Assembly (NCBI RefSeq): GCF_963675165.1
Contig: NC_087393.1
Location: forward strand, 3,043,502 to 3,107,501
Reading direction: 5' to 3'
Source of the DNA: Halichondria panicea
Taxonomy: Eukaryota; Porifera; Demospongiae; Suberitida; Halichondriidae
DNA: 64,000 nucleotides
The notes under the pieces are model-generated. The model was given only the letters and a program-made list of their open reading frames with translations. It did not search any database and was not told the origin of the DNA. Position 1 is the first letter of the stretch, and each line of letters opens with the position of its first letter. The position numbers and the translations under genes were made by a program. Below, piece after piece: positions 10,521-22,746 of this stretch.

Positions 10521-13500
10521 ATGCAGAAACAACATTCAGGAATGAGTGAGGAGCACATTGCTGTACTCTCCCAGCACTGCCGGGTGTGCGGATCTCATTT
10601 TAAAAACAAGAAGAGAGTCGATCTCTTAGAGGTTTTTGGGATCGATGTCAATGAAGACCAGGATGAAATTCATATTGCCACCCTTGATGTATCATACCAA
10701 AGCAGCAGAAAAAGACAAAACGGAATACAACCCCAGGAAAGTCATTGCAACATGGTCGGCACACACTGAAAATTGCTTAGTATGCTCGAGTGATAGCGTT
10801 CACAGTGTTGGTGGGAGACCCAGTATACAAACCTGGTAGACCAGTCCTTTCTGTCAGCCATCAAACAGCAATAGCTCCCCTCAGTTTTTGTCAGAAGAAA
10901 ACAGTTTTTCAAATGCCCCCTGTGTTTAGAGATTCTAGATAGAGTGTGATACACTCGTCTGTGCCGATTGCTTGTGTACACGGTTGCAAGGGTACACGGT
11001 TGCAGAGCACATCGTGTCCTTGCTGCCATACAGAGCACCTCAGCGATTTGGACACAATCCAACCTCCGTCCAAGATTACTCTCAGGGCATTAGAAACCAT
11101 TGAGGTTACGTGCAGTGAGTGTGCAAAACGAGGGTACCTAAAACATCACAAGGCCCACGTTGATAGCACGTTGATAGCACAGAGCACTTCAACCCTGTAC
11201 CAATAGAACTCGACCCATCTGACCTTTTGAACAACTGTCACCGTTCGAGGAGAAACTACAATCGAGGCTGATCAAACGCAGTATGCACAGAGGAAGGTGA
11301 GGGAAATAATTATTACCAAAGGATTATAATCTAATTCGTACCATGTAATACATGTATTTTTTACAGCCACTGACTTTTGTACAAGTAAGCTCACCTCGAG
11401 TATCCAGTGGCAGTGCCAGCCAAACCACTCTCAAACGGCGTAGTACTGAGTAGTACTGAGCTGTTGGAAGTACGCAAAAGCGTGAGCGATGTACAGCACG
11501 AAAGGAAGACCGGGAGAAGTTGGTTGACGGACTGGGAATTCAATCGGTCTTGATGATTCCGTTTTACAAGCTACGAATCATGAAGAAGTAATACATGTAC
11601 AATAATTATAACATCTCTCTTACCTCAAGCAATTTTCGCACTTTAACCCTGTACCAATAGAACTCTACCCATCTGACCTTTTGAACTTTTGAAGAACTGT
11701 CACCGTTCGAGGAGAAACTACAATCGAGGCTGATCAAACGCAGTAGCTGAAAGTGAAGACAGGAGGAACGGTGAGGGAAATATTACCAAGGGATTATAAT
11801 CTAATTCGTACCATGTAATACATGTATTTTTTACAGCCACTGACTTTTGTGCAAGTAAGCTCACCTTGAGTATCCGGTGGCAGTGCCCAGCCAAACCACT
11901 CTCAAACGGCGTAGTACTGAGCTGTTGGAAGTACGCAAGAGGGTGAGCGGTGGTGAGGATGTACTGCAGTTGAGCAATGAGGTGGACTGGGAGAAGTTGG
12001 TTGAGGAGCTCAAGAAAACTACGGACTGCTTAGCTTGGGAATTCAATCGGTCTTGATGATTCCGTTTTACAAGCTACGAATAAGTAATACATGTACAATA
12101 ATTATCTTACCTCAAGCTCTATACAGGAAGATGCGAGCAGAAGGCAATTCACCTCAAGTCTGAGCTGGTTCCTTTCACCTTCCCACTCAGAGATGGTAGA
12201 CACACGGTAGAAATACCTATGTGCTACACTCCAAATCTGTGGGAGTACGATGACGCTGAGAGGAGGTGTAATTTCATGTAACCATACAGATACTGTGTAA
12301 CACTTTTCATCTATTTAGAGTGCACCGACTGACGTGGCACAATGGCAGGATCCCAGAGAGTGAGATATGGGTCAAGCTGGGAGGCGACAAGGGAGGAGGG
12401 AGTTCAAGGGAGGAGGGAGTTTTAAGATGAATTTTCAAATCTACAACGTCGATCACCCCAACTCCCCTGTCAATACCTGTGCGTTTTGTGTGTCCTCAGA
12501 ATAGCGTTACAGAGGTTCCAGGACGAGGTCGACAGCATGCACACCAGACATACTACCTATAACATAATTATTACAATTATAGAGGAAAGAGTATCAGGGT
12601 GTACTAGTTTCTGTCAGGTGCTTCAGGTAAATGTACACAAATATTTCATACTTCGCATATCATATTTCGCATAATTGTGATAGGGTGCCTGATAATTTCG
12701 GATCAGCTGAGGACACCACCCACAACAGAACAGTGGAGAGTAGAAGTACTGACAGCATCGTGCGGGACAACCAAAGATTTATGGCAGCAGGAGGGACAAA
12801 GCAGGAGGGACAAAGTGAAGAGCTACTTGCGTCAGGGAACCGTTTTTTAAGCAGTCAAGTAGAAAATATATTTTATTTAACACCCACCTTAACACCCACC
12901 TTTTTCTGAAATGCAGGTCTGCCCTCCAGGTCTGCATATTGGTTTGGGACCGTCTGTTCCAATTAATGGAGGATCAGTGTCATCAGTTAGAAGTTGACAG
13001 TCGTGAGAAGGGCGGTCCGTCATACATGGATGAAGCCAGAACCCGAGCTAGACATCCCTACAGAAACTTGTGTAGGGCAAATGAGCTCACCTGAATGATC
13101 TTGTGGGCAGTGTTCGGACAGGGTGAGGAAGGTGAGGATCCTGAGCTGCAAGCCCTCCGCTCCGAGCTCGAGGAGAAAGCCCTGCATGTGAACAAACTGG
13201 TAAGTGCTACATGTAATTACTACACTATAGTGTGTATGTATCATATACACACAATTTTCAGGACACTGAGTGGGCCAAACTAGACGCACTTACGAGTGCG
13301 GGTTTCAAGCGAGCCCCTTTGTTAAAGCCATAGACACTGCAGGTACTATAGTGGAACATTTGTTGGGAATCATGTCGACCGAACGCTAATTTAATTACCA
13401 AGTATTTATAATTATTGTGATGGGTTGTTTTTACAGCCAAAGAGTTTTTACAGCCAAAGAACATAGTGGAGCTTTGTAACGCAGTGGTGCTGGCAGCAGG

Positions 13501-13990
13501 TAACTACCAACCTGCTATTATGGAGAAGGCAGAGAAGATCCAGAGGACATTTTCGGTTGTATTTGATCTTTTTAGCAAGTGTCACAACATCTACAGTGAG
13601 TGTATATGCTTCCCTAGGTATAGGTAAATTATTTGTCTAAAGAAATGCCACAAATTACCTTGTAATTCCATCCAAAGATTGCACATCAAATCATTCATGA
13701 CGTACTACCGAGAGTCGTGATACCAAAAATGCATATGCTGGAGAAGCACGTAGTTGACTGGCTCAACGAGTGGAAGGTAGGATTAGGACAGATGGGCGAG
13801 CAAGGGGCAGAGTGATTCAAGCCTACTTTACTTTACTTTACTTTAATAATCTCAAGGGATCGTATCGGAACATTGCAAATGGAGTCGATAGGCTGAGATG
13901 TATGATGAGGACACACTTTATCCATGTTGCACCATGTTGCACCGTCTACCATAACGTGCCGACCTTCTGTGAAGAGGAACCTTCTTTAGC
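10521..13990 (+). pseudogene. RAG1-N-terminus-like transposase (N-RAG type), decayed, spliced
   Basis: Scattered exon-like blocks in one direction match a transposase family whose N-terminus resembles that of RAG1. N-terminal zinc ligands: CRVCGSHF (10579), FGIDVNEDQDEIH (10636), SAHTENCLVC (10755) and VGGRPS (10812). A second Cys/His block has CPCCHTEHLSDLDTIQPPS (near 11015) and VTCSECAKRG. Then come a duplicated exon (LLEVRKRVSGGEDVL, near 11930), VPFTFPLRDG (12165), SEIWVKLGGDKGGG (12365, probably carrying a catalytic Asp), MNFQIYNVDHPNSPVNTC, LFQLMEDQCHQLEV (12955), NIVELCNAVVLAAGNYQPAI (13448), FDLFSKCHNIY and IPKMHMLEKHVVDWLNEWK followed by GEQGAE (13725-13810, candidate catalytic Glu). 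Introns such as gtgaggg...ttttttacag separate blocks. Frameshifts include a 17-bp tandem duplication in the GGDKGGGSF motif. The family name is from memory and should be checked. Confidence 0.65.
11186..12105 (+). repeat. Tandem duplication of one transposase exon-intron unit
   Basis: The segment 11186-11640 is repeated at 11642-12105. Both copies contain ccctgtaccaatagaactc, accgttcgaggagaaactac, an intron ending ttttttacag before CCACTGACTTTTGT, and gaattcaatcggtcttgatg. The downstream copy keeps a longer exon (a DVLQLSNEVDWEKLVEELKK coding stretch); the upstream copy has an internal loss there. This is a duplication inside the decayed RAG1-like transposase and not two separate genes. Confidence 0.8.
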
Positions 13991-14424
13991 ATGCATGATA
14001 ATTTTACATGCATGATATTTTACACAGTATCAATACTTACCTGAAAGCTTCCTTTATAGTATACTGCTTGTTACTAGTCTTGGAAAACGCGTTTGTGGAC
14101 AGAAGCGCTTCTTTGCTGCAGACACCATTCATGTTGGCCACAACATGTACTTGTACAAGCAGCTACAACTAAAGCTGTGTTCGCGTGATTTTTATGAAAC
14201 GGGAAGTACAGAATTTACACATACTTAGGAACTCCCCTTCCCATGGGGATACTCCTAAGACCAGACCCATTTCCACTGGCTTGTGGTTTTTGGAATGATG
14301 TCATAATCATGTACTACATCCTGATAAACTAAGTGGTGAATTTTCATTGTTGTGAAACAGCGGTGATTAGTATAGTATCATGACTGTGTTATCTAGATCA
14401 ACGGTGCGTGTCATTCCTTAGCAA
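13991..14424. other. No recognisable gene
   Basis: AT-rich spacer after the RAG1-like pseudogene. I see no open frame with recognisable content and no clear transposon end. Confidence 0.5.
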
Positions 14425-14720
14425 CTTCTGATTGTGACTCTCAGAAGAAAAGAGTGCACGTGTTGACGTTTCTTCTGTGGAAACTGATGCTGTTGAACAG
14501 AGAAAGCGTATTAAGAAATATGAAGTATCTTTGCAACAATACCAACTGAGAGAACACAAACTAAGTAAAAGAACTTGAGACAAACTTGAAGGCAGTAAAG
14601 AATGAGGCAAGAAGAAAAGTTGTCAGTGTAAGAACATTTTGGAAAGATGATCAACGTAGTAGAAGTGGTATAATTCTTAAGAAAGCGATGCAGACTAGTA
14701 ATTCACAAGCAGTCATTTAT
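14425..14720 (+). pseudogene. Coiled-coil coding fragment, unknown family
   Basis: The plus strand reads as charged helical sequence containing VDVSSVETDAVEQRKRIKKY, then QYQLREHKLSKR, and after a frame change LKAVKNEARRKVVSVRTFW followed by SRSGIILKKAMQTS. The heptad-like spacing and the FWKDD...GIILKKA ending resemble repeated sponge ORFs I have seen, but I cannot name the family. At least one frameshift is needed to read it through. Confidence 0.35.
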
Positions 14721-15429
14721 TTGTGCTCTAGCTGTCAATGCAGTCCTGTATATGTACGTGACTAATAATTATGACTATTACCATTTGTAATGATTAAATA
14801 ATACATGTAATCAATTCAGAATTGGAATAGAAAACAGTACATTCTCAGTGTTTCTAAGGTGATCAGTAGAAACTATTACAATACTTGAAATGTTCTCTAC
14901 AGGGATAATTGAATTCACATTAGAAGGAAGCCAAAGTTCAACTGGTTTTCCGACTATGAAACAATCAGGGTGGATCATCGGCCAATTTACACATGCAAAC
15001 ACGTGTGACTTCAAAGTGTGACTTCAAATTGTTTCCAGGTAGAGTTATTGAAGAGTTATTGAGTGGGTAAGAAAAAATTCCATAATCGGGGATCTCCTTC
15101 ATAAATACTTGGGGGAGCATTATTTGTAGAAAAGGTGAAAACTGGACCTGCTAGTACATACGGATTTTGAGAGAAATGATGATTACAGGACTTAAGTCTG
15201 TGACCATTCCATGAGAATTTTCTATAAGTGGTAGAAGTCACTTAAAAGCAGGTCAGAGTGTTCTGGATATAGGTTTTGGTACAAATTTTTTAGGACAAGG
15301 AGAAGATCTGATGATAAGGACAAAATAATGGATTTGCAACCGACTTCTACAAAGGTCTTTGAACTTGTAATATCTTGATCACACGAGAGAGTTAAAGGCC
15401 TTCATTCGCATTAATTGCAGTTCAATTGA
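14721..15429. other. No recognisable gene
   Basis: Short unrelated frames only. This stretch could hold the rest of the tnp2-like element that starts at 15430, but I cannot read transposase sequence in it. Confidence 0.45.
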
Positions 15430-16840
15430 TCTATTGTTGTTGGGTTGTCTAGTCTACCCAGCACTTCATTGTATCGCTCAAAAGGATACAACCAGTACGA
15501 ACGAAACGGTCCAAAATCGTTGATGAAGAAGTAAGGTGGAGATGCAAATGAATATTAGGTGTAAGCTGGCACATCGCAAAAGGAGAGCATCAGCTATACG
15601 AAGGTCATCATGTGTGGGGTGTACTTTACACAGCTTGCTAATACAAAATGTCTCCAGCATTCATTCCGTAAGCAATAGATAGAAAAATACTTTGTCCAAT
15701 TCATTCAGTAAAAGTTCCAATATCAATCTTGGTCTTGGTAGGGATTCTGCCTAGGCCAGTTGGAACCTGTTTCAGTCTCTGTTGTTTCAGTCTCTGTTCA
15801 ATCATCGTCACATCACTCTTGGTCAGTATTCCTCGTCCTATCAATATATCCAATGCCAGGTGTTTAGCAGTTCCAAGGTACAAGTTATGCATAGGATCTA
15901 TTAGGTGCATACGTACAGGATCAAAATAGAGAATATCGACATCCTGCTTTGACTTTGCTATCTTTTTCACATCGGCACGATGTCCTGACTCCTGACTCAT
16001 TTCGCAGTTTCCATGTTTGCTTATTAAGCCTTCACTAAATTCGACCAAGCTCGAACAACCTAAATTGGCACAGTGTCCCAAAAATCCACAAACCTTCCGA
16101 CAAGCTGGAAGATCACAAGCTACTCCAATAAGAGCACCTCTATCGCTAGTCTCTCCAGGTACATGAAACAATACACCATCCCATAAAGTTTTGAGTTCAG
16201 ATACAATCGTACAATCGGAGCAAGATAGGAGTTTATATTCAAAGGAGGGCCAGGTAATAGCAACACATTTTCTCGCTTAAATCGAACTGCCCTAGGGATG
16301 ACAACACACCGACAGAGTACGTTATATGCTGAAACGGAATCTACATTAAGAAGAAATGCATAATTATTTGGGGATGACAAAAAATCAGTCCCGAGTATGT
16401 ACGAAATTCTTTGCTCCGTCGTAAAAAGCTGGTTGATTCACACAACCGAACAAAATCAGGTCTCATGACAAATGCTTGGAGCAATGAAATAATACTTGAA
16501 CAACAGTACATAGAAAAAGGATATAGCCGGTTACTTCCTGTTCTGACACAATTCTCTGCTTATAGGTGCATGTCTTGACGTCTCGTCTACTACCACATTC
16601 ATTCACCGATTGAGCTATGACAACCATTACAAACACTAAACTTCTTGAAATCGTCATTTCTACCAGATATCTGAGAGAAAGCTTGTTAGCGGCAAGTTTT
16701 TTGCAACATGCTCGGCTTCCTTTGAATTTTTTCCAACGACTTTCACTTCTTGTGGAGGTAGCGTATCAATATCTTCATCAATTTCTGAATCATCCTCTTC
16801 CCAGATTTCACACTACACATTTGTTGTACAAATACTCACC
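15430..16840 (-). pseudogene. tnp2-like (CACTA/EnSpm-related) transposase pseudogene
   Basis: Read on the minus strand, the blocks follow the order of tnp2-type transposases: acidic PPQEVKVVGKNSKEAEHVA with LPLTSFLSDIW (16700-16800), a Cys-rich block VCNGCHSSIGE then CGSRRDVKTC (16560-16640), LLPGPPLNINSYLAPIV (16205-16260), LWDGVLFHVPGETSDRGAL and ACDLPACRKVCGFLGH (16080-16190), the catalytic-type YFDPVRMHLIDPMHNLYLGT (15880-15940), VPTGLGRIPTK (15740), MNWTKYFSI (15690) and YPFERYNEVLG (15460). At least four frameshifts interrupt it. One is an 8-bp tandem duplication (tacaatcg doubled) near 16207, and an in-frame 15-bp duplication lies near 15775. The protein would have moved a DNA transposon; this copy is dead. 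Confidence 0.8.
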
Positions 16841-16974
16841 TTCGGCGGCTTCACTCTGTATTTCACGTGGAGTGGAGTGGGGTCAGCAATGCCTTTGGGT
16901 GATAAATCAAATAGTTCCCAGTCACTTTCTGATAAATGTGACAGGCTTTGGAGCAGACTACAATTGTTGAGATT

Positions 16975-17178
16975 TAAATACCAGATGATAGAGCAAAGAA
17001 TTGCCTATGCATTGATATGCTTAGTTTGCACATACCTTTTTTCATACCTGAGTTATGCGCGTTGGAAACTCAATTCTGAAATAGCGGTATTGAGAAACGC
17101 CCACTTAAAGATTGCTAAATTGGGAAAAGTAAGGTAATGGTGGCTGCTTAGACAAAGCGCTTCGGTGGAACGCGTTGG
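16975..17178 (+). repeat. Dispersed repeat shared with 23205-23312 (inverted)
   Basis: Blocks gcaaagaattgcctatgcat, gctgcttagacaaagcgct and aacgcgttggatt reappear in reverse complement at 23205-23312. An internal stretch (about 17045-17120) is present only here, indicating an insertion in this copy or a loss in the other. Confidence 0.7.
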
Positions 17179-17529
17179 ATTCAGAGCATCAGTAGAAAGA
17201 CTGTAGATGACTATAAGCTAAGAAAAATTATTATGAGATTATACACTGCCATTGCTCAATACCAATATCTGCTCCAATATGGCCTTTTTCCCACAAATCA
17301 TCAGAACATATCACATTTTCACTAAAATCACTCATATCAACAGCCCAGACTTTCGTACTATCGTTGTAGAAGAAACTCTTCTGATCCATGTTGTTTGTTT
17401 ATTATTATAGCTGAGGTTTTTCTAAATAAACCCCAGCTAAATTACAATATATTTCTCCAATAAAACGAATTGTTTTTGGCGGCTCTGCTTAATTATTAGC
17501 TAGCTAGCTAGTCTGCCTGGAGTCTGACT

Positions 17530-18050
17530 GTAGCTGTTCTGCCTCGCCATGAGTCAGCTGAATATGAGTGGGGATTTGTTTAGTAGGAGTGTTTAGTAGG
17601 AGTGAACAATCCTCCAAGTCCTTACACCAACAAGGCGACCATTGTCAGAGCATTCGTCAGGTGCCCACCATCGGCAAGAGAGCCTGGCAGATGTGAGTAA
17701 TAGCTCTTGAGTGAACTGCAGAAAACTAATGCCCGCTTAGAAGAGTTTGGAAACACTTTGAAGTCGATGGAGCAACGACTTGAATCTATTGAGTCAATCG
17801 ATATCACCAGTAGCTCAGTCGATGGAGCAATGACTTGAATCTATTGAGTCAATCGATATCACCAGTAGCTCCTTTAAAAAGAGAAAGAAAGTTGTTCCTG
17901 TCAAAGCTTTACATGTATATACTCAGCCATAATGACAACGATCACATTGAATCTTGTAGGGTTGTGTGCGGGACGTATACAAAACCCTATTGGAAGATGT
18001 CTATTGGAAGATAATGAAAACAATTTTGAAGGATTTGTCCTCACGTAAGT
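17530..18050 (+). pseudogene. Coiled-coil ORF fragment with 54-bp tandem duplication
   Basis: The plus strand encodes KTNARLEEFGNTLKSMEQRL then ESIESIDITSSS, a typical coiled-coil run (about 17723-17815). The 54 bases around tcgatggagcaacgacttga are then repeated in tandem (17765-17818 and 17819-17872), which breaks the frame. KKRKKVV follows and, after a further shift, VRDVYKTLLED. It resembles the start of repeated ORFs in sponge-type genomes; the function is unknown. Confidence 0.4.
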
Positions 18051-18435
18051 GTAGAATATTAAGATGCAGAAAATCAGAATGTAGTGAAGAGGGTGATTCA
18101 AGAGGTGAAGAGTATTGAGGCAAATTATTGGTAAGTCGCCTCGGTGTGCATGCGCAAGCGAGCTGTCTGTGTAGACTGTGGAAGTAAAACTTCTGCAAAA
18201 TAATGTAAAACTTCTGCTAAATACAATCTCTACTGAAAATTTTAGACTTGGACTATTTGGCATCGATCGTTTTTAATAATAATCATTCACATTACCCACT
18301 CCCTGTGATTATGCCTGCAATATAAGTAGCTTAATGTTATGTAGCTCTGGCACCGCACATCAGCATCCACAATGCTTTGTTGCGTTGGTAATGTTTTTTG
18401 TGGTGAATTCGTTCAAACTTTTAGTACTGTTGTAC
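18051..18435. other. No recognisable gene
   Basis: No coding or RNA feature recognised. A short duplication (gtaaaacttctgc twice near 18183-18220) is visible. Confidence 0.5.
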
Positions 18436-18437
18436 AC

Positions 18438-19180
18438 CCAGGGGCGTTTCTAGAGATTGAAGCAGGAGAGATTGAAGCAGGAGGGTGCTCAAAAGTACAG
18501 AAAAAAAAATGGAGCCGCGCGCGCGATTTTACGCCCCCGCATTTATTGCGGCGTATCTTTCATACATCCAGGTCCTCCCCCATGCAGCCTTGCAGCAAAA
18601 AAGTACAGCACACTGCCCAAGAAAAGAGCGGCTCCTACTATTCTCCTCTAGAGCTTCTCTCTTCCTAGCTACAATAATTTTTCTGTGTATCTTCTTGTAA
18701 ATGACAATAAAATAATTATAATGTATAATGTTGTAGTTTGAGTAATCTATAGTACCGGTACTATAGCTCATACTTCCCTGCTAAATACACTCAAATGGGA
18801 TCTAATACATGCATAGCGTGATAATAAGACATAATTATGAGTCAGTCATCTCCATGCACTATTCTTCTGGGGTACATCCTAGCAAACTGGTCAATCACAA
18901 TGGGGATGTCCAGTCATTCTAGTGTTAGTCATTGCTTCTCAGTATCTCTCAGTGGAGCAAGAGGTGACTGGGATAGTGCAGAGGATCTATTATGCATGCA
19001 ATTAACAACATTGGAATGGCAATACTGATTGCACATGTGATGACTTGTAATCGTTTTGTAATCGTTGTGTCAATGAGATAGAGCTGCACAGTTAGCTAGC
19101 TAGCTACTGAGTGATACGATTAGTTTCATGGTTGTCTGGGAGGACAGGGGGGTGCTCAAGCCCCCCATTGTACACGCCAC
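18438..19180. mobile_element. Possible hAT-like non-autonomous element
   Basis: The left edge caggggcgtttctagag (near 18438) and the right edge ccattgtacacgccactg (ending near 19180) have the CAGGGGCGT/ACGCC-CTG type ends common in hAT-derived MITEs. The flanks (tgtacacc and taacacc) could be a damaged 8-bp target duplication. No transposase is encoded; the interior is low-information sequence with a GC-rich patch (gccgcgcgcgcgat). This is a tentative call. Confidence 0.35.
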
Positions 19181-19317
19181 TGTAACACCAATCAAAACTT
19201 GATAAAGACTCTCTTAAGGAAGAGTCTTAAGGAGAAAGGAGCCAATCAAAGGCGTCTTAATAGAGTCAAAAGGGTAGGTTATAATAATAATTAGTGAGCT
19301 ATACGACATCGTATCTT
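19181..19317. other. Short spacer
   Basis: The spacer contains gactctcttaaggaagagtcttaagg, a small imperfect inverted repeat. Nothing else is visible. Confidence 0.4.
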
Positions 19318-19634
19318 TCCCCCTGCAGAAATTGGAATTGAGGAAGGCTTCTCAGCAACATCAGTTTCCGAAGAACAAAAGAGTAAAATCCTTGTGAATG
19401 ACTTTGTGTCAAGTGAAGAAAGTACCGTGGAAAGCTCTGGTGGGACTGTTCTTAAAGTTAAACCACTTCCATGGCGATGTGAAAAGATCAATCGTTTCTT
19501 TAAAAAACTACAGAACTAAAGCTAAGAGAAAACCATCAAGGCAATCCACCCAACAGACACTTGCGGGTGACACGTCAAGCAGACCAAAGCCTATCAACTT
19601 TCCAAGTGATTTTTGGGGATTTGAACTCAACTGA
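19318..19634 (+). pseudogene. C-terminal ORF fragment, unknown repeat family
   Basis: The plus strand reads EIGIEEGFSATSVSEEQ, then LKVKPLPWRCEKINRFFKKL, and after a frameshift KAKRKPSRQSTQQT followed by SSRPKPINFPSDFWGFELN and a stop. The PLPWR...FF block followed by an Arg-rich stretch and a PKP-NFP ending resembles the C-termini of repeated ORFs in sponge genomes. I know no function for it. It is a fragment with no upstream partner visible. Confidence 0.4.
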
Positions 19635-19639
19635 AAACG

Positions 19640-21765
19640 AACCCGAAGAAAACTCATCTCAATTATACTGTGATGATTTATTAAACTCATTCTGAATAAC
19701 TTTCCAATGAAGAAAACCACATTTAATGATTATTTTTCATTTCCAGCACAGATATTTCCAATAAGGATTCCTTAGTAAATAAATATGCCCATTCATAGTT
19801 GGGTTCCATGAGTGTTTCCATTACAGTGTTTCCATTAGATTTCTATTTGCATTTCCAGTGTATTAATTATGATATTTCCAATAATGATTCCTTTGTTGAG
19901 AAATATGCTAAGTTTCTGGATGCTTTATAATTAATTGATGATTCTCTTTAACTTAAATCCATACGAATTTCCATATTGTTTACAGATTTTAGTAAGAATT
20001 CCTGTGTATGTCGTCGTCATGATTATGTTTCCTTTAGCCTGCTATGAGTGTTGCATTCAACGTACTGTGCGATTGCCGCTTGGTTGGTTGTTCTAAAGAA
20101 AGTCGTTCAACCTACCTGTCCACTGTTAGCTAAAGTATGGATTTGTACGGATTTGTACAAGGACACTTACAAAAAAAAAAAAAAAAGTTTAAAACAAGTT
20201 GGTAGACCATTTAAGCAGCAAGCCATTTGCGTACACAGGTACTTCGACATAAGCTCTACAAGCTCTACAATAGTTGCTAAGCAGCTTTTTGACCAGAGTG
20301 CAGCCTTTTAAAGGCCACACATACTTCCAGCCGTTGACATCTCCATAGCAACTTCATTGGGGGCGGAGATAACTAATTTGGTGGGTTTAATGCAAACTAA
20401 AGTGATAGAACTGTTGTAACTGTTGTCGAGATTGTGTGCGGCATTCAAGAATCACGGTCTGGGAAACTATGTCAGCGATCTTGAGGATAACTGCAGCGAC
20501 TGTCAGATATTTCAGGTAACTGGCACTACACCAAAATTTAAATTTCAACGAAACCTGCTGAAACCTCACTGACATACTAGTTGCCTGCCATATTTTTGTG
20601 TACAAGAGAACATGAAACAATGCTAGCTATTATTGTAGCTAAAAGTCTTGTAATCCAATGAAGTGGTCTGAGGTCAGCTGGAAAAAACTGAGTATTTTGT
20701 CGTCAAATTTTGTTGGCTGCATAGCTTCTAGGTGACCAGTATTCGATGCCTAAAGACTTACTGGAGGGCGAGTCGAAGAGATCTTGTTCATAGAGACCTT
20801 ACAGCAAAAAATATATCCCTCTACAGTCGCCATATTAGCAGCTAGAAATGGCCGTAACTTTGTTTCAACTTACTCTCTTGGGAAAAACTCTTCGAGTCGC
20901 CTTATTATACAAACAGCAGACTATACGGTAAGGAGGGGTTTCCTGATGCTTAGAATTGACGACAAGTGATGACAAGTGACCATTGCCAGATGAGAGCCAC
21001 GCAAATTTGAGCGTGGGTGGGAACTGTATACCGTAACCTTAAACACATATTCTGAACGCCACGGTAATCGGTGAACAATCATAGAGTCCACATTCGTCAT
21101 CACGGTCAGCCAGTTTTTCTTTTTCTTTTGGTCTTCAGTAAGTTCTTTCAGTAAGTTCTTTCAGGAGTAGTTTCGAATAAATTGATATTGTCATCATCAG
21201 TGTTTAGTATGTACAGTATGTACGCTCCGGAGACAATTTTTGTCGCTTTGCCCCGGTCAGTCATTTTTATAGGAGTCGTTTTCCACGTCCCAGCGTGGAT
21301 ACTGCAAACATAGTTACCAAACCACCCTTTATTGCACTTTTTCTGCAGTTGGCCCTGCAGAACCCAGAATAGCTCCATAAAAAAATCTTACTTTGACTAG
21401 TGCTTCCACTTGATATCTTCTAGCTCCTGCAGCATTTCTTTCACCACTTTGTAGCTGAGATTTCAATATTTCGTTTACTTAGCAGAGGCTGCAAAAACGC
21501 ATTGATTTTACATTGATCATGCTAGACAGGAAGTAATTAGTGGGCGAAAGCAAACGAATAGGACTATTCTTTCATCTGGAAGAAAACCGGCAGAAAACCA
21601 GGGTCACCAGACAGCTCACTGTAAGCTCACTGTAATTAATTTATTCAATTTACATCATCTACAGAACTTGGTCGCAGCCGCTAGGATTTTTTAGTGTTCT
21701 ATCAAGAGTGCTGTTCTATCAAGAGTGCGAACGTAGGCATACTGTATATCAGATGTATGTGGAGA
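19640..21765. other. No recognisable gene
   Basis: About 2.1 kb without a defensible gene. It contains related AT-rich blocks (gatatttccaataa-type words near 19745, 19810 and 19870) that suggest an old local repeat. It also has a 15-A run near 20170 and an exact 14-base tandem duplication near 21139-21165 (agttctttcagta doubled). Confidence 0.5.
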
Positions 21766-21767
21766 GT

Positions 21768-21943
21768 AACGTGATTTCCTGTATCTGTCACAAGCTTGGA
21801 ATTTGCACACTGACCAATCCGCACACTGACCAATCCAAGCGTGGGTGATGTAATCTATTAACTAATCTACTTTCTTGATAGGATTGGTCAGTGTGCAAAT
21901 TCCAAGCTTGTGACAGATACAGGAAGTCACGTTACTCTCCGCA
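21768..21943. repeat. Inverted repeat, ~60-bp arms
   Basis: The arm gagagtaacgtgatttcctg...ttgcacactgaccaatcc (21768-21834) returns in reverse complement at about 21883-21943, with a short loop between. The cacactgaccaatcc end of the left arm is duplicated. Likely a small foldback element; no clear target duplication was seen. Confidence 0.75.
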
Positions 21944-22740
21944 TCATAAACTCTTGGTTCTATTTAACCATACTTTATTTAGTTCCTTGTCAGCGTCATC
22001 TCCAAGGATCAAGTTAAACGAAGTATTTATTTAATCACATGCCATGTACTGTACAGATGCAGTTCAGCGGATCTCTAAGAAAACAGTGCAGAAAAACTCT
22101 GCAGAAAAACTCACCTGCCATGTCTGATGTTGCATAGTAGTTTTGTACACGCTTAAAATGTTTGGAGGTCATGTGACCTTCAGCGATGGCGTTACAGTGT
22201 GATTAGCGTTACAGGAAGATAAAAAAGGAGGATTAAACAAATGTAGCCACACCCCCAAAATTGTGTTTGTGGTGCCGATGCGTATCATTTACAGGTGCTA
22301 ATTAAATATGCGTATTTCAATTTTCCGCATCATATCCGGGCGCCATAAATATGGTAGTGAGTTGCACTTCATAAATGCACTTTCTTCATAAAAAAAGTTG
22401 GGTGTGGCTGCACTTGTATGTATTCCAGAAATTGTAAAGTTGTATATTTCACTGTAGCTCCACCCCTGAAAGTCACATGACTTTAAAAACACATTCAACA
22501 TGTTCCTTAGACTACAAAGTTAAACTTTATATGTAACCATACAAAAGATATACTCACGTATACAAGAAATCCACAATATATCCCAATAATTAAGTGAGGC
22601 CAAAGCTAAACGAAATGTGTCTGTGTCTGTGTCTTGCTCAAGAGTAAGTTCTTCGAGTAAGTACTATAATTATAGTATCTTATCAAAACCGTTGCAGCCA
22701 GCTGAGTGATGAGTATAAATTACTATTTTGTTCTACATGT
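21944..22740. other. No recognisable gene
   Basis: No supported gene. Two related stretches with ccacacccccaaaattgtg and gggtgtggctgcac occur in opposite orientations near 22245 and 22400, suggesting a decayed inverted-repeat element. Confidence 0.45.
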
Positions 22741-22746
22741 AGTTTA

